Shown in pieces: positions 15,075 through 22,668 of a stretch of DNA of 28,046 nt (positions are counted from its first letter, which is position 1; the number at the start of each line of letters is the position of its first letter). Under the pieces are notes generated by a model. It was given only the letters and a program-made list of their open reading frames with translations. It was not told where the DNA came from and did not search any database. Source of the DNA: a virus; IMG/VR virus record IMGVR_UViG_3300027741_000213, positions 1 through 28,046 of that record; one strand, 5' to 3'. Both the position numbers and the translations under genes were made by a program.

Positions 15075-18000
15075 ATGCCTAGCAATTCCATTACAAAACT
15101 TATAATAAGAAGTGGTCCTGATCGTGATCGACAGAACGTCGCACTTAATCAAGCTGAACCTGGCTTTACCATAGATACAAAAAGACTTTTTATAGGAGAT
15201 GGTATAACACAAGGTGGTATATCAATAGCAACAAAGAATCTCGGTTTTGTTAGTACACTTACAGGTACGGGTGTAGGTAGTCTTAATGGTTTATCTCAGA
15301 CAGCCGTCAAAGCAACATCTGGAGCTATAATAGGAGACTTACTATATGATCAAAGAACATCCACACTATTTACACTAACAAGCTATAGCACCCCATCACT
15401 TACTGCCTATAGTGCAACACCGGCACTATCTAATTTTGCGCCATATACAGTAGGTGCATCAGTTGATTATACACAATTCGATAATAATGTACCTATTCAT
15501 ATTAAACCAGGTGGTATCACACAAAAGGAAATAGCCCCCGGTGTATTTACAGGTGGCGCTCTTCAGGGCGGTGGTGGTAGTATTGTCACAATTGCTAACA
15601 ATAAAGTAACAGATGCAATGTTGGTTAATATGCCAGCAAATAGTGTTAAGGTTAATAATACCTCTAACGCAACCTCACCTACCAATCTTACGCTCAATAC
15701 AGGACAGTTTGTTGGTCGTATCGGTACAAATCTTGCAGCTATCACATTAGCAAGTACAGGTGGTATAACATTTAATAACAATACAACTACAAATACATTA
15801 ACGATTTCATCCGTATCACCTCTTCCAATTGCAGGTGGTGTAATGCAGGGTATTATTGATAGTAATACGTATGTTATAACTCAATCTACGAGTCCGAGTT
15901 ATAGTTATCAAGTAGCTAATAAAGGATATGTAGATAACCTCGTAGATAACCTCGCAAGTCTTCTTTCCTGTGTTAATGTTACATATGTTACATATGTTAC
16001 AACAAACTCTGCACCTACAACAAGCTTTGCACCTACAACAAGCTTTGTACCTATAACAAGCTTTGTCTTTGTACCTATAACAAACTTTGTACCTATATCA
16101 GGTGGTACAATGACAGGAGATCTTTCTGGTACTAATGTATACGTTTCAGGAGTTGTTGCCCCAGGCAGTAAGATTTCCACAGGCGATGCAGGGGTTGAAA
16201 TTGGTCTTAATAGAACAGCAAGCGGTAATTCCTATGTCAATTTTTATTCAAATACAGGAAGCTATAGCTCTAAGATTTTAAGACAATCTGGTTCATCAGG
16301 TAATTTTAATATAATTAATACAGGGTCCGGTGGCATATGGTTGACAACAGATAGCAGTCTTGTTAACCCACCTGGTATTTTAATCAATGCCTCTAATAAT
16401 GTTGCAATTGGTGCAACGAGTGTAGGGAGCGGTTTAAAGCTAGATGTAGCTGGTGCCATTAATAGCTCAATAGTAGGTACCGGAGGAAGAGAAAAAAATA
16501 TAACATTACAAAATACTGGTGTTGGATATACAGCATCATTTGGATTGAGAACAGGTGTTAATACTTTTTCTATTAAAGATGAAGCTGCAGGTGTTGAGCG
16601 TTTAATTATCGATAGCACCGGTAATATAGGTATAGGTGTTGTACCGATCGCTAGTTTAACTGTTTCAGGTAGTATTAGTGCAAGTAATTCACTCTCAGCT
16701 GCAAATATTATAGTATTAAGTGCACCGAGTACCGGCACACACGCAACCAACAAACAGTATGTTGATAGTAAATTCTTACCCCTATCAGGAGGTACTCTAA
16801 CTGGAGAAGTCTCAGCTGGTGCAAATAGAATATATGCAAACAGTATACCTGTTAATATCTATGAATTAGCGAATAAGCAGTACGTTGATAATGCTGTATT
16901 AGGTGCTACAAATGGTGGGGCAACACAAAGCTGGGTATATACAAATTTTGTGCCATTGACAGGCAATACTACTATTACAGGTAATATATCTGCAGGTAAT
17001 AATAGATTTTACGCAACCAATCAACCAACAAGCAATTCCGAATTAGCTAATAAAGCATATGTAGATACAGTAGCCCTCGGTGCTGTTTCAAAGGGATATG
17101 TTGATAGTAAGTTTTTACCTCTTTCAGGTGGTATAATGACAGGTGATATTACCCTAGGTTCAAATAAAGTTACATCAACTTATGACAACTCAACGGATGC
17201 AACAGGTAATACACTTACTAGAAAAACATATGTAGATACAAAGCTATCTCTTACCGGTGGTACAATGACAGGAGATATTATACTTGGTATAAACAAAGCT
17301 ATTTCGACTTACGATAACGCAAATGATTTAACAGGTAATACACTTACTAGAAAGACATATGTTGATGGTAAAATTTCAACTGAACGTTCATATAATAACA
17401 ATACGTTCTTACCGCTCGCCGGTGGTACAATGACGGGTGATGTTAATGTTCAAAGTGTATATACCGCTAATACGACACCTACAAATAATAATGAATTGAC
17501 TAGTAAGATATATGTAGATAGTCAGGTTATTAACGCTACACCTACAGGTATGGTTGCATTCTTTGCAGTATCTAATACTAATACAGCCCCGTCAGGGTGG
17601 TTAAAGGCAAACGGAGGTTTAGTTGATCGTGCAACATATCAGAATCTCTGGAATTCCTTGCCAAAAAATGGCACAGGTACAAATACTATATGGGGTAAAG
17701 CAACTGATGGATCAGCACTTGGTAGTGGTGGTAAATTCCGGTTACCAGATTTAAGAGGTAAGTTTATTAGAGGTTGGGCAGACCCTGACACGGGTACATC
17801 GCCAATCGATACCGGATCTGCTGGTTTACCTGGATACGACAGTGGTAGAGTATTTGGTATTGACCAATTAGATCAATTTCAAGGGCATTATCATAGTGGA
17901 GAGTTTACATCAACAGGAATAACTGGAATTACCACCAGTACATATGCTGCGAACAAAGACGGGTTAGACCATCTTCATTATGCTGGTCAGCATCAAACCT

Positions 18001-18146
18001 TAATTACATCAGTTAATAGCTCTGGTAAGGCTACAGTAAATGGTGTAATTACGTCACCATCAGCTGATGGTACTAATGGGGCACCTTACTATGGAACAGA
18101 AACACGACCAAAAAATGTTGCTCTTCTTGCATGTATTAAATACTAA
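15075..18146 (+). CDS. Tail fibre protein with C-terminal collar domain
   Basis: A 1023-residue fibre. The N-terminus 'LNQAEPGFTIDTKRLFIGDG' matches the small beta domain found at the start of Mtd-like tropism determinants and many fibres. The shaft is Ser/Thr/Asn/Gly-rich with repeated 'YVDSKFLPLSGG' and 'GGTMTGD' units (about residues 345, 575, 690, 730, 785), plus a duplicated segment around 'TGNTLTRKTYVD'. The C-terminus carries a phage tail collar domain: 'GMVAFFAVSNTNTAPSGWL', 'FRLPDLRGKFIRGW', then a His-rich 'FQGHYHSG' and 'HLHYAGQHQ', which in T4 gp12-like fibres bind metal. It probably binds the host receptor. The next gene looks like its assembly factor. It has its own late promoter and opens the fibre transcription unit. 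Confidence 0.9.
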   Translation: MPSNSITKLIIRSGPDRDRQNVALNQAEPGFTIDTKRLFIGDGITQGGISIATKNLGFVSTLTGTGVGSLNGLSQTAVKATSGAIIGDLLYDQRTSTLFTLTSYSTPSLTAYSATPALSNFAPYTVGASVDYTQFDNNVPIHIKPGGITQKEIAPGVFTGGALQGGGGSIVTIANNKVTDAMLVNMPANSVKVNNTSNATSPTNLTLNTGQFVGRIGTNLAAITLASTGGITFNNNTTTNTLTISSVSPLPIAGGVMQGIIDSNTYVITQSTSPSYSYQVANKGYVDNLVDNLASLLSCVNVTYVTYVTTNSAPTTSFAPTTSFVPITSFVFVPITNFVPISGGTMTGDLSGTNVYVSGVVAPGSKISTGDAGVEIGLNRTASGNSYVNFYSNTGSYSSKILRQSGSSGNFNIINTGSGGIWLTTDSSLVNPPGILINASNNVAIGATSVGSGLKLDVAGAINSSIVGTGGREKNITLQNTGVGYTASFGLRTGVNTFSIKDEAAGVERLIIDSTGNIGIGVVPIASLTVSGSISASNSLSAANIIVLSAPSTGTHATNKQYVDSKFLPLSGGTLTGEVSAGANRIYANSIPVNIYELANKQYVDNAVLGATNGGATQSWVYTNFVPLTGNTTITGNISAGNNRFYATNQPTSNSELANKAYVDTVALGAVSKGYVDSKFLPLSGGIMTGDITLGSNKVTSTYDNSTDATGNTLTRKTYVDTKLSLTGGTMTGDIILGINKAISTYDNANDLTGNTLTRKTYVDGKISTERSYNNNTFLPLAGGTMTGDVNVQSVYTANTTPTNNNELTSKIYVDSQVINATPTGMVAFFAVSNTNTAPSGWLKANGGLVDRATYQNLWNSLPKNGTGTNTIWGKATDGSALGSGGKFRLPDLRGKFIRGWADPDTGTSPIDTGSAGLPGYDSGRVFGIDQLDQFQGHYHSGEFTSTGITGITTSTYAANKDGLDHLHYAGQHQTLITSVNSSGKATVNGVITSPSADGTNGAPYYGTETRPKNVALLACIKY
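15979..16001 (+). repeat. 9-nt tandem repeat in the fibre gene
   Basis: TTACATATG occurs twice in tandem followed by a partial third copy, encoding VTYVTYVT. In-frame unit length. Confidence 0.85.
16011..16088 (+). repeat. 18-nt tandem repeat in the fibre gene
   Basis: Four copies of an 18-nt unit of the form GYACCTAYAACAARCTTT (16011-16028, 16029-16046, 16047-16064, 16071-16088) with a 6-nt insertion before the last. The first two are identical. They encode APTTSF, APTTSF, VPITSF and VPITNF, a hinge-like linker whose length could vary without frameshift. Confidence 0.9.
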
Positions 18147-18161
18147 GATATAATATACCTA

Positions 18162-18515
18162 ATGAAGGTATATAACTATCATCCTGAAAGTTTTATTCTT
18201 ACGAGTATCGAGGAAGCAGCTGAGGATCCGTTAAGACCTGATGAATACATACTACCTGATTATTCTACTACAGTTATACCTCCGGAGATAACAGATAAAC
18301 AGTATCTTGTTTATAATGAAACGGATAAAGAATGGGTTATAAAAGACTACCCTAGACCACCTTATTATGAATTGCGTAGAAGAAATTATCCTTCAATTTT
18401 TGATTACATTGATGGAATCGTAAAGAATGATCAGGTTCAAATTAATAAGTATATAGAACAATGTAATGCTGTTAAAAAAGCATTTCCAAGGCCTGAACTT
18501 GATTATGAGATTTGA
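18162..18515 (+). CDS. Tail fibre assembly-like protein
   Basis: A 117-residue protein right after the fibre gene (15-nt gap). The N-terminus 'MKVYNYHPESFILTS' with 'EDPLRPDEYILPDYSTTVIPP' (here shown by its parts EDPLRP and ILPDYSTTVIPP) has the pattern of tail fibre assembly proteins (Tfa/DUF4376 type): a beta domain that starts by naming the fibre tip, then 'RRRNYPSIFDYIDGIV' and a helical C-terminus 'NKYIEQCNAVKKAFPRPE', also frequent at the end of such proteins. The likely role is chaperoning or capping the fibre C-terminus. There is no clear late octamer; it is probably co-transcribed with the fibre. Confidence 0.75.
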   Translation: MKVYNYHPESFILTSIEEAAEDPLRPDEYILPDYSTTVIPPEITDKQYLVYNETDKEWVIKDYPRPPYYELRRRNYPSIFDYIDGIVKNDQVQINKYIEQCNAVKKAFPRPELDYEI

Positions 18516-18747
18516 AAATAAATTTAATGAAATTTTAGAAGCGTTCGATGGTACGGCTCCTGGACTCTCACCAAAGCAGGTAGCTGGTATAAGAACTACA
18601 AGTCAAGGAATGACGAATGGTGATAATAATACTGCGACATTTAATCAACCTAAAGAAATAGATGGCAACTTTCTCCCATCTAGAAAGCAAATTATAGCAC
18701 AGAGAAAAAAAAAGAAACGGAAATCATTCTTCCCAAGGAAAGACTAG
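18505..18747 (+). CDS. Small basic hypothetical protein
   Basis: An 80-residue protein starting at the ATG at 18505, which overlaps the stop of the preceding gene by 11 nt; an upstream in-frame ATG at 18466 would give 13 more residues but lies deep in the previous gene. The N-terminus 'MRFENKFNEILEAFDGTAP' is helical and the C-terminus is very basic ('RKQIIAQRKKKKRKSFF'), suggesting nucleic-acid contact. The N-terminal tract 'FNEILEAF' contains an I-L-E site and resembles the short tags on other late proteins here. Its 3' end overlaps the convergent phosphoribosyltransferase gene by 24 nt. Confidence 0.65.
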   Translation: MRFENKFNEILEAFDGTAPGLSPKQVAGIRTTSQGMTNGDNNTATFNQPKEIDGNFLPSRKQIIAQRKKKKRKSFFPRKD

Positions 18748-19191
18748 CCAGCAATCTGAAGGAAATTTTTCAGCATAGTAGTCAGGTATAAATTTTGTAT
18801 CTTCTTTTATACAAAGAGTAGCTACCCGAATATTTTCTAGACCATATTGATGTTTGAGAAGATCAACAATATGAAGTAAAGTGTCTCCGGTATCAGAAAG
18901 ATCATCCACAACGAGTACGTTTTTACTCTTATAATTGCAAATATCTACCCCTGGATCCTGAAAGGCAACGAAACCACTTGTATGTAAATTATCGTCAGTA
19001 TAGCTCTGAATAGTATAATTAAAAAACGGCTTAACGTTAAATTTATAAGCCATAAGGACAGCTGGAATCAACCCACCTCTACCAACGCCTACTATAGCAT
19101 TAGGTATATAATCAGCATCAATTAATTGCTGTTCAATTACAGAAAGATTATGATGCACATTATGCCAGTGCACGTGACATTGTTTAGACAT
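18724..19191 (-). CDS. Purine-type phosphoribosyltransferase
   Basis: A 155-residue type I phosphoribosyltransferase. The PRPP loop is 'VLVVDDLSDTGDT' (residues 92-104), preceded by the 'GVGRGGLIPAVLMAY' loop (35-49) and ended by 'DCWLVFPWEE', the C-terminus seen in Gpt/HGPRT-type xanthine-guanine phosphoribosyltransferases. It would join a purine base to PRPP to give the nucleoside monophosphate. In a phage with 7-deazaguanine genes it could salvage guanine released by base exchange; that link is inference, as the gene is 8 kb from the operon. Start choice: the only ATG compatible with family length. No late octamer or Shine-Dalgarno is visible upstream. Confidence 0.85.
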   Translation of the reverse strand: MSKQCHVHWHNVHHNLSVIEQQLIDADYIPNAIVGVGRGGLIPAVLMAYKFNVKPFFNYTIQSYTDDNLHTSGFVAFQDPGVDICNYKSKNVLVVDDLSDTGDTLLHIVDLLKHQYGLENIRVATLCIKEDTKFIPDYYAEKFPSDCWLVFPWEE

Positions 19192-19228
19192 GAAGCTATT
19201 TTAACTACAATCTAATAATAATCAAATA

Positions 19229-19594
19229 TTACTTTTTACTATTATGAGCATCTTGAAGAGCTTTATTAATGCTATGACAATACACTACAGCATCTTCGTA
19301 CTTTCCGCTACTAACTAATTCATGAAGCTTATTAATATCTTTCTTTATCTTTCTCTGAATAGGTGTTTCGTTTGCTTCTGATCCACTAGGTGATAAATTG
19401 CTTACTGTCGCTTTATCGCCAAATGCACCTTGAACACCTTTATTACCGTTAGGTAGAATACTTCTCGAACTATTATTAGCAGTCATCAGAGGACTATATC
19501 TTTTAGTAGCCTTATTACCAGGTAACTCAGTAGAAGAATCATTATAATTCTCAGCTAAATATTGTTCGTAGATTGCATAGACATCTTTAACCAT
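19229..19594 (-). CDS. Tagged late protein of unknown function
   Basis: A 121-residue protein I do not recognise. It begins 'MVKDVYAIYEQYLAEN', one of a set of short N-terminal tags shared by unrelated late genes here, with gp21-type sites I-Y-E and L-A-E. The middle is Ser/Asn/Gly-rich and probably disordered; the C-terminal 45 residues form helices ('IQRKIKKDINKLHELV', 'YEDAVVYCHSINKALQ'). A late octamer CATAAATA lies 12 nt upstream of the ATG. A virion-internal or core role is inferred from tag and promoter. Confidence 0.68.
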   Translation of the reverse strand: MVKDVYAIYEQYLAENYNDSSTELPGNKATKRYSPLMTANNSSRSILPNGNKGVQGAFGDKATVSNLSPSGSEANETPIQRKIKKDINKLHELVSSGKYEDAVVYCHSINKALQDAHNSKK

Positions 19595-19606
19595 ATATAC
19601 TAATTA

Positions 19607-19614
19607 TATTTATG
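19607..19614 (-). promoter_or_regulatory. Late promoter CATAAATA before the 19594 gene
   Basis: Minus-strand late octamer 12 nt before the ATG at 19594; it overlaps the ATG of the divergent gene at 19612. Confidence 0.62.
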
Positions 19615-19884
19615 AATCTAACCATCAAAGAGAAGAAAGAATATATGGTTAAAACAATTAAAAAATTTTGGTTTGGTTATAAAGTCTGTGAAGGGTGTTC
19701 TTCTTTAGTTTATGAAGAAGTAGGAGTGTGTCCTATATGCAAAGTATATAGGTTTGATAATACTAAGAAAACCGTACACAAAATAGCTGAAAAGATGTTA
19801 ACGGATGAATTCTTTATTCTTCCTGAAGAATGTACTGCGAGCGCCTCAAAGGGGTATAGCGATTTAAATTCTGAGAAAGAATAA
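19612..19884 (+). CDS. Zinc-ribbon hypothetical protein
   Basis: A 90-residue protein with two CxxC pairs, 'CEGCSSLVYEEVGVCPIC' (about residues 26-43), forming a classical zinc ribbon, and a basic N-terminus 'KEKKEYMVKTIKKFW'. Small zinc-ribbon proteins in T4-like phages are often transcription or translation factors, but the family is not recognisable. It is the only + strand gene in this stretch, divergent from the 19594 gene by 17 nt and overlapping the convergent 20038 gene by 71 nt at the 3' end, so one of the two C-termini may be shorter in reality. Confidence 0.62.
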   Translation: MNLTIKEKKEYMVKTIKKFWFGYKVCEGCSSLVYEEVGVCPICKVYRFDNTKKTVHKIAEKMLTDEFFILPEECTASASKGYSDLNSEKE

Positions 19885-20038
19885 CAACATTCTCCATCAT
19901 CTCTTTCTTCTTATCCTTATTCTTTTCTCTCTTAGCAGCTAGATATGTATCAATAACCATATCTGATGTTACAAGAACAGTACTCTTGTGTTCAATATTA
20001 GCTGTCATAGTGCTCCCGGTTTTTGAAGTCGCCCTCAT
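19814..20038 (-). CDS. Small hypothetical late protein
   Basis: A 74-residue protein, basic in the middle ('AAKREKNKDKKKEMMEN'), not recognised. The start at 20038 is supported by a late-like octamer ATTAAATA (20044-20051) exactly 5 nt upstream. An internal ATG at codon 11 is possible. The 3' end overlaps the zinc-ribbon gene by 71 nt. Confidence 0.6.
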   Translation of the reverse strand: MRATSKTGSTMTANIEHKSTVLVTSDMVIDTYLAAKREKNKDKKKEMMENVVILSQNLNRYTPLRRSQYILQEE

Positions 20039-20043
20039 AGAAA

Positions 20044-20051
20044 TATTTAAT
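20044..20051 (-). promoter_or_regulatory. Late-like promoter ATTAAATA of the 20038 gene
   Basis: Two mismatches to the consensus octamer, but at the exact 5-nt distance from the ATG seen at the other leaderless genes. Confidence 0.52.
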
Positions 20052-20084
20052 CTATTTTAGAGACGAGTTTGAAGTGATCAAGCT

Positions 20085-20447
20085 TTACTTCTTTGACCAC
20101 TGACGGTGCTTCTTGAACACCTTTGACATGACTTTCGATATGACGTCATCCTCACAACAACCATGAATGAGGGAAGTAATTTCGTGAGCTATACTATCAA
20201 TTTCACGAACATCATCTTTAACAATCTTATCTACCTTAACCCAGTTTTTAGCAGGAAGTTGCTTTTCCTTCTTTTCTTCAGCAGCTTCTGTGCCACCTAG
20301 TACTGGTCTAATGGTAGAAGGGGCTGTAGGTGTTGTTGGTGTTGAAGAAGGCTGCTGACCGGTAATCATCGGTGTAGTAATATTGGGTGTAACAGTAGGT
20401 ACACTCTCATTATAAAGATTAGCTATAATTCTACTATCTCTAAGCAT
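20085..20447 (-). CDS. Tagged late protein with Pro/Thr linker
   Basis: A 120-residue protein with three parts: an N-terminal tag 'MLRDSRIIANLYNES', a Pro/Thr-rich linker (about residues 17-55) and a helical C-terminus with 'IHGCCEDDVISKVMSKVF'. Family unknown. The tag resembles those of the 19594, 22665 and 23148 genes (a D-S-R-(I/L)-(I/L) core), although here no (I/L)xE site follows. A late octamer CATAAATA lies exactly 5 nt before the ATG. Likely a virion-associated or core component by inference. Confidence 0.68.
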   Translation of the reverse strand: MLRDSRIIANLYNESVPTVTPNITTPMITGQQPSSTPTTPTAPSTIRPVLGGTEAAEEKKEKQLPAKNWVKVDKIVKDDVREIDSIAHEITSLIHGCCEDDVISKVMSKVFKKHRQWSKK

Positions 20448-20452
20448 ATTAT

Positions 20453-20460
20453 TATTTATG
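20453..20460 (-). promoter_or_regulatory. Late promoter CATAAATA of the 20447 gene
   Basis: Octamer 5 nt before the ATG at 20447, overlapping the stop codon region of the upstream gene; leaderless start predicted. Confidence 0.75.
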
Positions 20461-21619
20461 CTGCTACAGATGTTCCCTTGATGAGATTGATTTGTTTAGG
20501 GATAAGCTCACCTGAAGCATTTCTTATTTGAAAAGTGAAAACGTGCTGTTTTGACTTTGATGTCTGATCTGCTGGTGCATTAGGATCAGGTGTTGCTGTA
20601 TCCGTTGTTGTAGTTACGATAATATCAGCACCTTTTCTCTTTTCTCTAACCCCAGGCCCGTGATAATATGGGTACTGAATCTTGACGTTATGTATTCTAC
20701 CTAGGAATGTATGCTTTAAATTTTCTAGAGTCGTTATATCGTAGGCTTCGTATTCATCTTTTGCTTTACCGCGGACATAGTAATAACCGTAATCAATTGC
20801 CGATCCAAGATAATCTAAAAGTACCTTTTCGTCATACCCTGTAACCTGCTTTGCTTCTTTTTCTCCATATACAACTTGCTTCATATATGCTTCAATACCC
20901 TGAGCAACCTTTGTCTTATCGAGCTTTGCTGCAGCAAAAAGTTTGTCAGCGACAGGGTTAGGATTTGTGATAACGGTATTATTCTTCAATTCGAATGTAT
21001 TGCCTATACCGTTATTGGCGATTGTCTTACCACCTGAAGCCTTCAGTGAGATATAATATTCTTTTCCTGTATTGTCTATAAGTGTTATATCCGCGATACT
21101 TGGACCGACATTCTGCGGTTCACCTGTTAATTGTCTTTTTACAAGTTGACCGAATCCTGTCTTTGAATCAACAAATGTTATATCCCTACCAGCAACTTCT
21201 TTTATAGCTTTAAACAGAGGATTGGCTGCCTGAAGTTCAGGTGTCATATTTGCTTGTATCTCTTCTGCTTTTTGTCTTTCAAAGGCCATACCAGCGTTTG
21301 ACATAGCTCCACCTGTTAAGATGACGTAGTGCTCGGCGTTATTATCATACACAACAACATACGTTGGATACTTCGAAGACTTACTTTCCTTTTCAGCAGT
21401 CTCCGTCTTCTTAGGAACAACTTTAACTAACTTAAGTTTTAATAAATCAAAAGCAGCACGAACATCATCTTCTGTAACTGCGTTCTTTTCTTTCGGTGAG
21501 ATTCTTATCTCTCCTCGCTTTCCACCTCTTGCTATAGCCTCAGGATCTAAAACATCAGTTAAACCTCTTATTATGTCTGCATTTGTACGCTCTTTTATAA
21601 ATCTATTAAAAGGAATCAT
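20456..21619 (-). CDS. Large late protein with possible PD-(D/E)xK-like core
   Basis: A 387-residue protein, not assigned to a named family. It starts 'MIPFNRFIKERTN', which resembles the capsid-targeting leader of T4 internal proteins (M-K-T-Y-Q-E-F-I-A-E) with an I-K-E cleavage candidate. The central part contains 'NAGMAFERQKAEEI' (about residues 108-121), 'RDITFVDSKTGFGQ', 'SIADITLIDNTGKEYYISLKAS' (written as SIADITL and YYISLKAS, about 172-195): a helix with Glu, then Asp and an S-x-K strand, the outline of a restriction-endonuclease-like fold with Ser instead of the usual Glu. The last 60 residues are beta-rich after a Thr/Asp/Pro linker. A late octamer AATAAATA lies 8 nt before the ATG. 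The nuclease idea is tentative. Confidence 0.6.
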   Translation of the reverse strand: MIPFNRFIKERTNADIIRGLTDVLDPEAIARGGKRGEIRISPKEKNAVTEDDVRAAFDLLKLKLVKVVPKKTETAEKESKSSKYPTYVVVYDNNAEHYVILTGGAMSNAGMAFERQKAEEIQANMTPELQAANPLFKAIKEVAGRDITFVDSKTGFGQLVKRQLTGEPQNVGPSIADITLIDNTGKEYYISLKASGGKTIANNGIGNTFELKNNTVITNPNPVADKLFAAAKLDKTKVAQGIEAYMKQVVYGEKEAKQVTGYDEKVLLDYLGSAIDYGYYYVRGKAKDEYEAYDITTLENLKHTFLGRIHNVKIQYPYYHGPGVREKRKGADIIVTTTTDTATPDPNAPADQTSKSKQHVFTFQIRNASGELIPKQINLIKGTSVAA

Positions 21620-21627
21620 TCTATACG

Positions 21628-21635
21628 TATTTATT
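21628..21635 (-). promoter_or_regulatory. Late promoter AATAAATA of the 21619 gene
   Basis: Late-type octamer 8 nt before the ATG; predicted leader about 3 nt. Confidence 0.68.
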
Positions 21636-21672
21636 GTCTATAACAATAAAACAAGAGAATTTCAAGGGCTCC

Positions 21673-21948
21673 TTAGTTCTTCCTATGTTTAAACCAATAG
21701 TATAAGAGTACAAAAGAACTAATAATACCAGTAAGATAATTGAGAAACCACCAGAGTCCGAAAACATTGGTAATCATATAGATCATACCAAATACATATC
21801 CTGATAATCCTAGAAAAATCATTGATGGTGAAAGATCGGAAGATGATTTTGTTTTTATAATTTTTATAATTTGGGGGATATAACATGACATAAACGATAA
21901 TGTCATAATAGCACCGGATATATCACGAATTAATTCTTTACCCATCAT
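21673..21948 (-). CDS. PQ-loop / SemiSWEET-like membrane protein
   Basis: A 91-residue three-helix membrane protein. Helix 1 ends in 'SFMSCYIPQIIKIIKTKSS' with the P-Q pair at residues 25-26, helix 2 is 'SMIFLGLSGYVFGMIYMI' and helix 3 'LTGIISSFVLLYYW', followed by a basic tail 'FKHRKN'. Length, three segments and the PQ motif match SemiSWEETs, which dimerise to transport sugars; other PQ-loop proteins move amino acids or act as chaperones. This is an unusual cargo for a phage. Two consecutive ATGs (21948, 21945) are possible starts. There is no late octamer upstream, so it may be expressed early. Confidence 0.82.
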   Translation of the reverse strand: MMGKELIRDISGAIMTLSFMSCYIPQIIKIIKTKSSSDLSPSMIFLGLSGYVFGMIYMITNVFGLWWFLNYLTGIISSFVLLYYWFKHRKN

Positions 21949-22017
21949 ATTAGTATATTATATTACTAATGTAATATAGCTACACTTTTTATGAGCTTTA
22001 AATATAAGCAACTGTCT

Positions 22018-22665
22018 TTATTTGTTTTTCTTTGGCTTATAATTGTACTTAACTTCTGACTTCTCAACACCCTTCATGCATTTTGTAAACTCACGAACCT
22101 TAGCAGCTGTATTATGCTTACCAATTCTCTTATTACATACAGCACCGGCTAGAGCTTGTTGCTTCTTTGTAACCTCCTTAACCTTCTCCTGTACTTCCTC
22201 CCCCTCATGGTGTTCGTCATTAGAACCATCAGCCCAGACAGATTGTGCCCATTGATGGAATTGATCTTCTGTCCAATAGCCACCCTTTACCGCCTTATAG
22301 GCATCCCAGAACGGGGTATCCCTAAAGTCAGGCTCATATTGATTCATAACGTTCTCAAGCTCTGAAGCCTCTCTATCATAACGCTCATCATCAGTTTCTT
22401 CTGCGTCTTCTTCAGTATGCTCTATATCTTTCTCCTGTTTGTAGCCGGTTTCCCAGTCATTGGCTTCTTGGGTACCGGGTTGATGGGGGTTAGAAGCTTT
22501 TTTACCGGATTCCATCTCCCATTTAGCTGCCCGACGACCATGTTCTACATGATCAGTAGGGTTAACCTTCTTTTGCCAAGGAACTTCTCCAGCATAATTT
22601 TCACAATCCTCAGACTTAAAGCTATTACAATAAGCCTCAAAAATTAAATTCTCGTCGTTAGTTAT
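22018..22665 (-). CDS. Tagged acidic late protein with apparent ATA start
   Basis: The frame from 22665 to 22018 encodes about 215 residues. The first ATG is at 22515, but the 50 codons upstream read as convincing protein: after ATA comes 'TNDENLIFEAYCNSF', closely similar to the 'NKDSRLLFEAY' start of the neighbouring gene, then 'YAGEVPWQKKVNP'. No ATG, GTG or TTG occurs in this extension; ATA at 22665, 3 nt after the upstream stop, is the best candidate. The rest is acidic (E/D-rich about residues 75-105) with 'PFWDAYKAVKGGYWTEDQF' and a basic C-terminus 'YNYKPKKNK'. Function unknown. The tag contains an I-F-E site. A sequencing error at the start codon is an alternative. Confidence 0.65.
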   Translation of the reverse strand: MTNDENLIFEAYCNSFKSEDCENYAGEVPWQKKVNPTDHVEHGRRAAKWEMESGKKASNPHQPGTQEANDWETGYKQEKDIEHTEEDAEETDDERYDREASELENVMNQYEPDFRDTPFWDAYKAVKGGYWTEDQFHQWAQSVWADGSNDEHHEGEEVQEKVKEVTKKQQALAGAVCNKRIGKHNTAAKVREFTKCMKGVEKSEVKYNYKPKKNK

Positions 22666-22668
22666 ATA

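Noticed and set aside
15979-16088. CRISPR-like array
   Set aside because: The repeats are contiguous, coding and without spacers; no CRISPR array was seen anywhere in the window.
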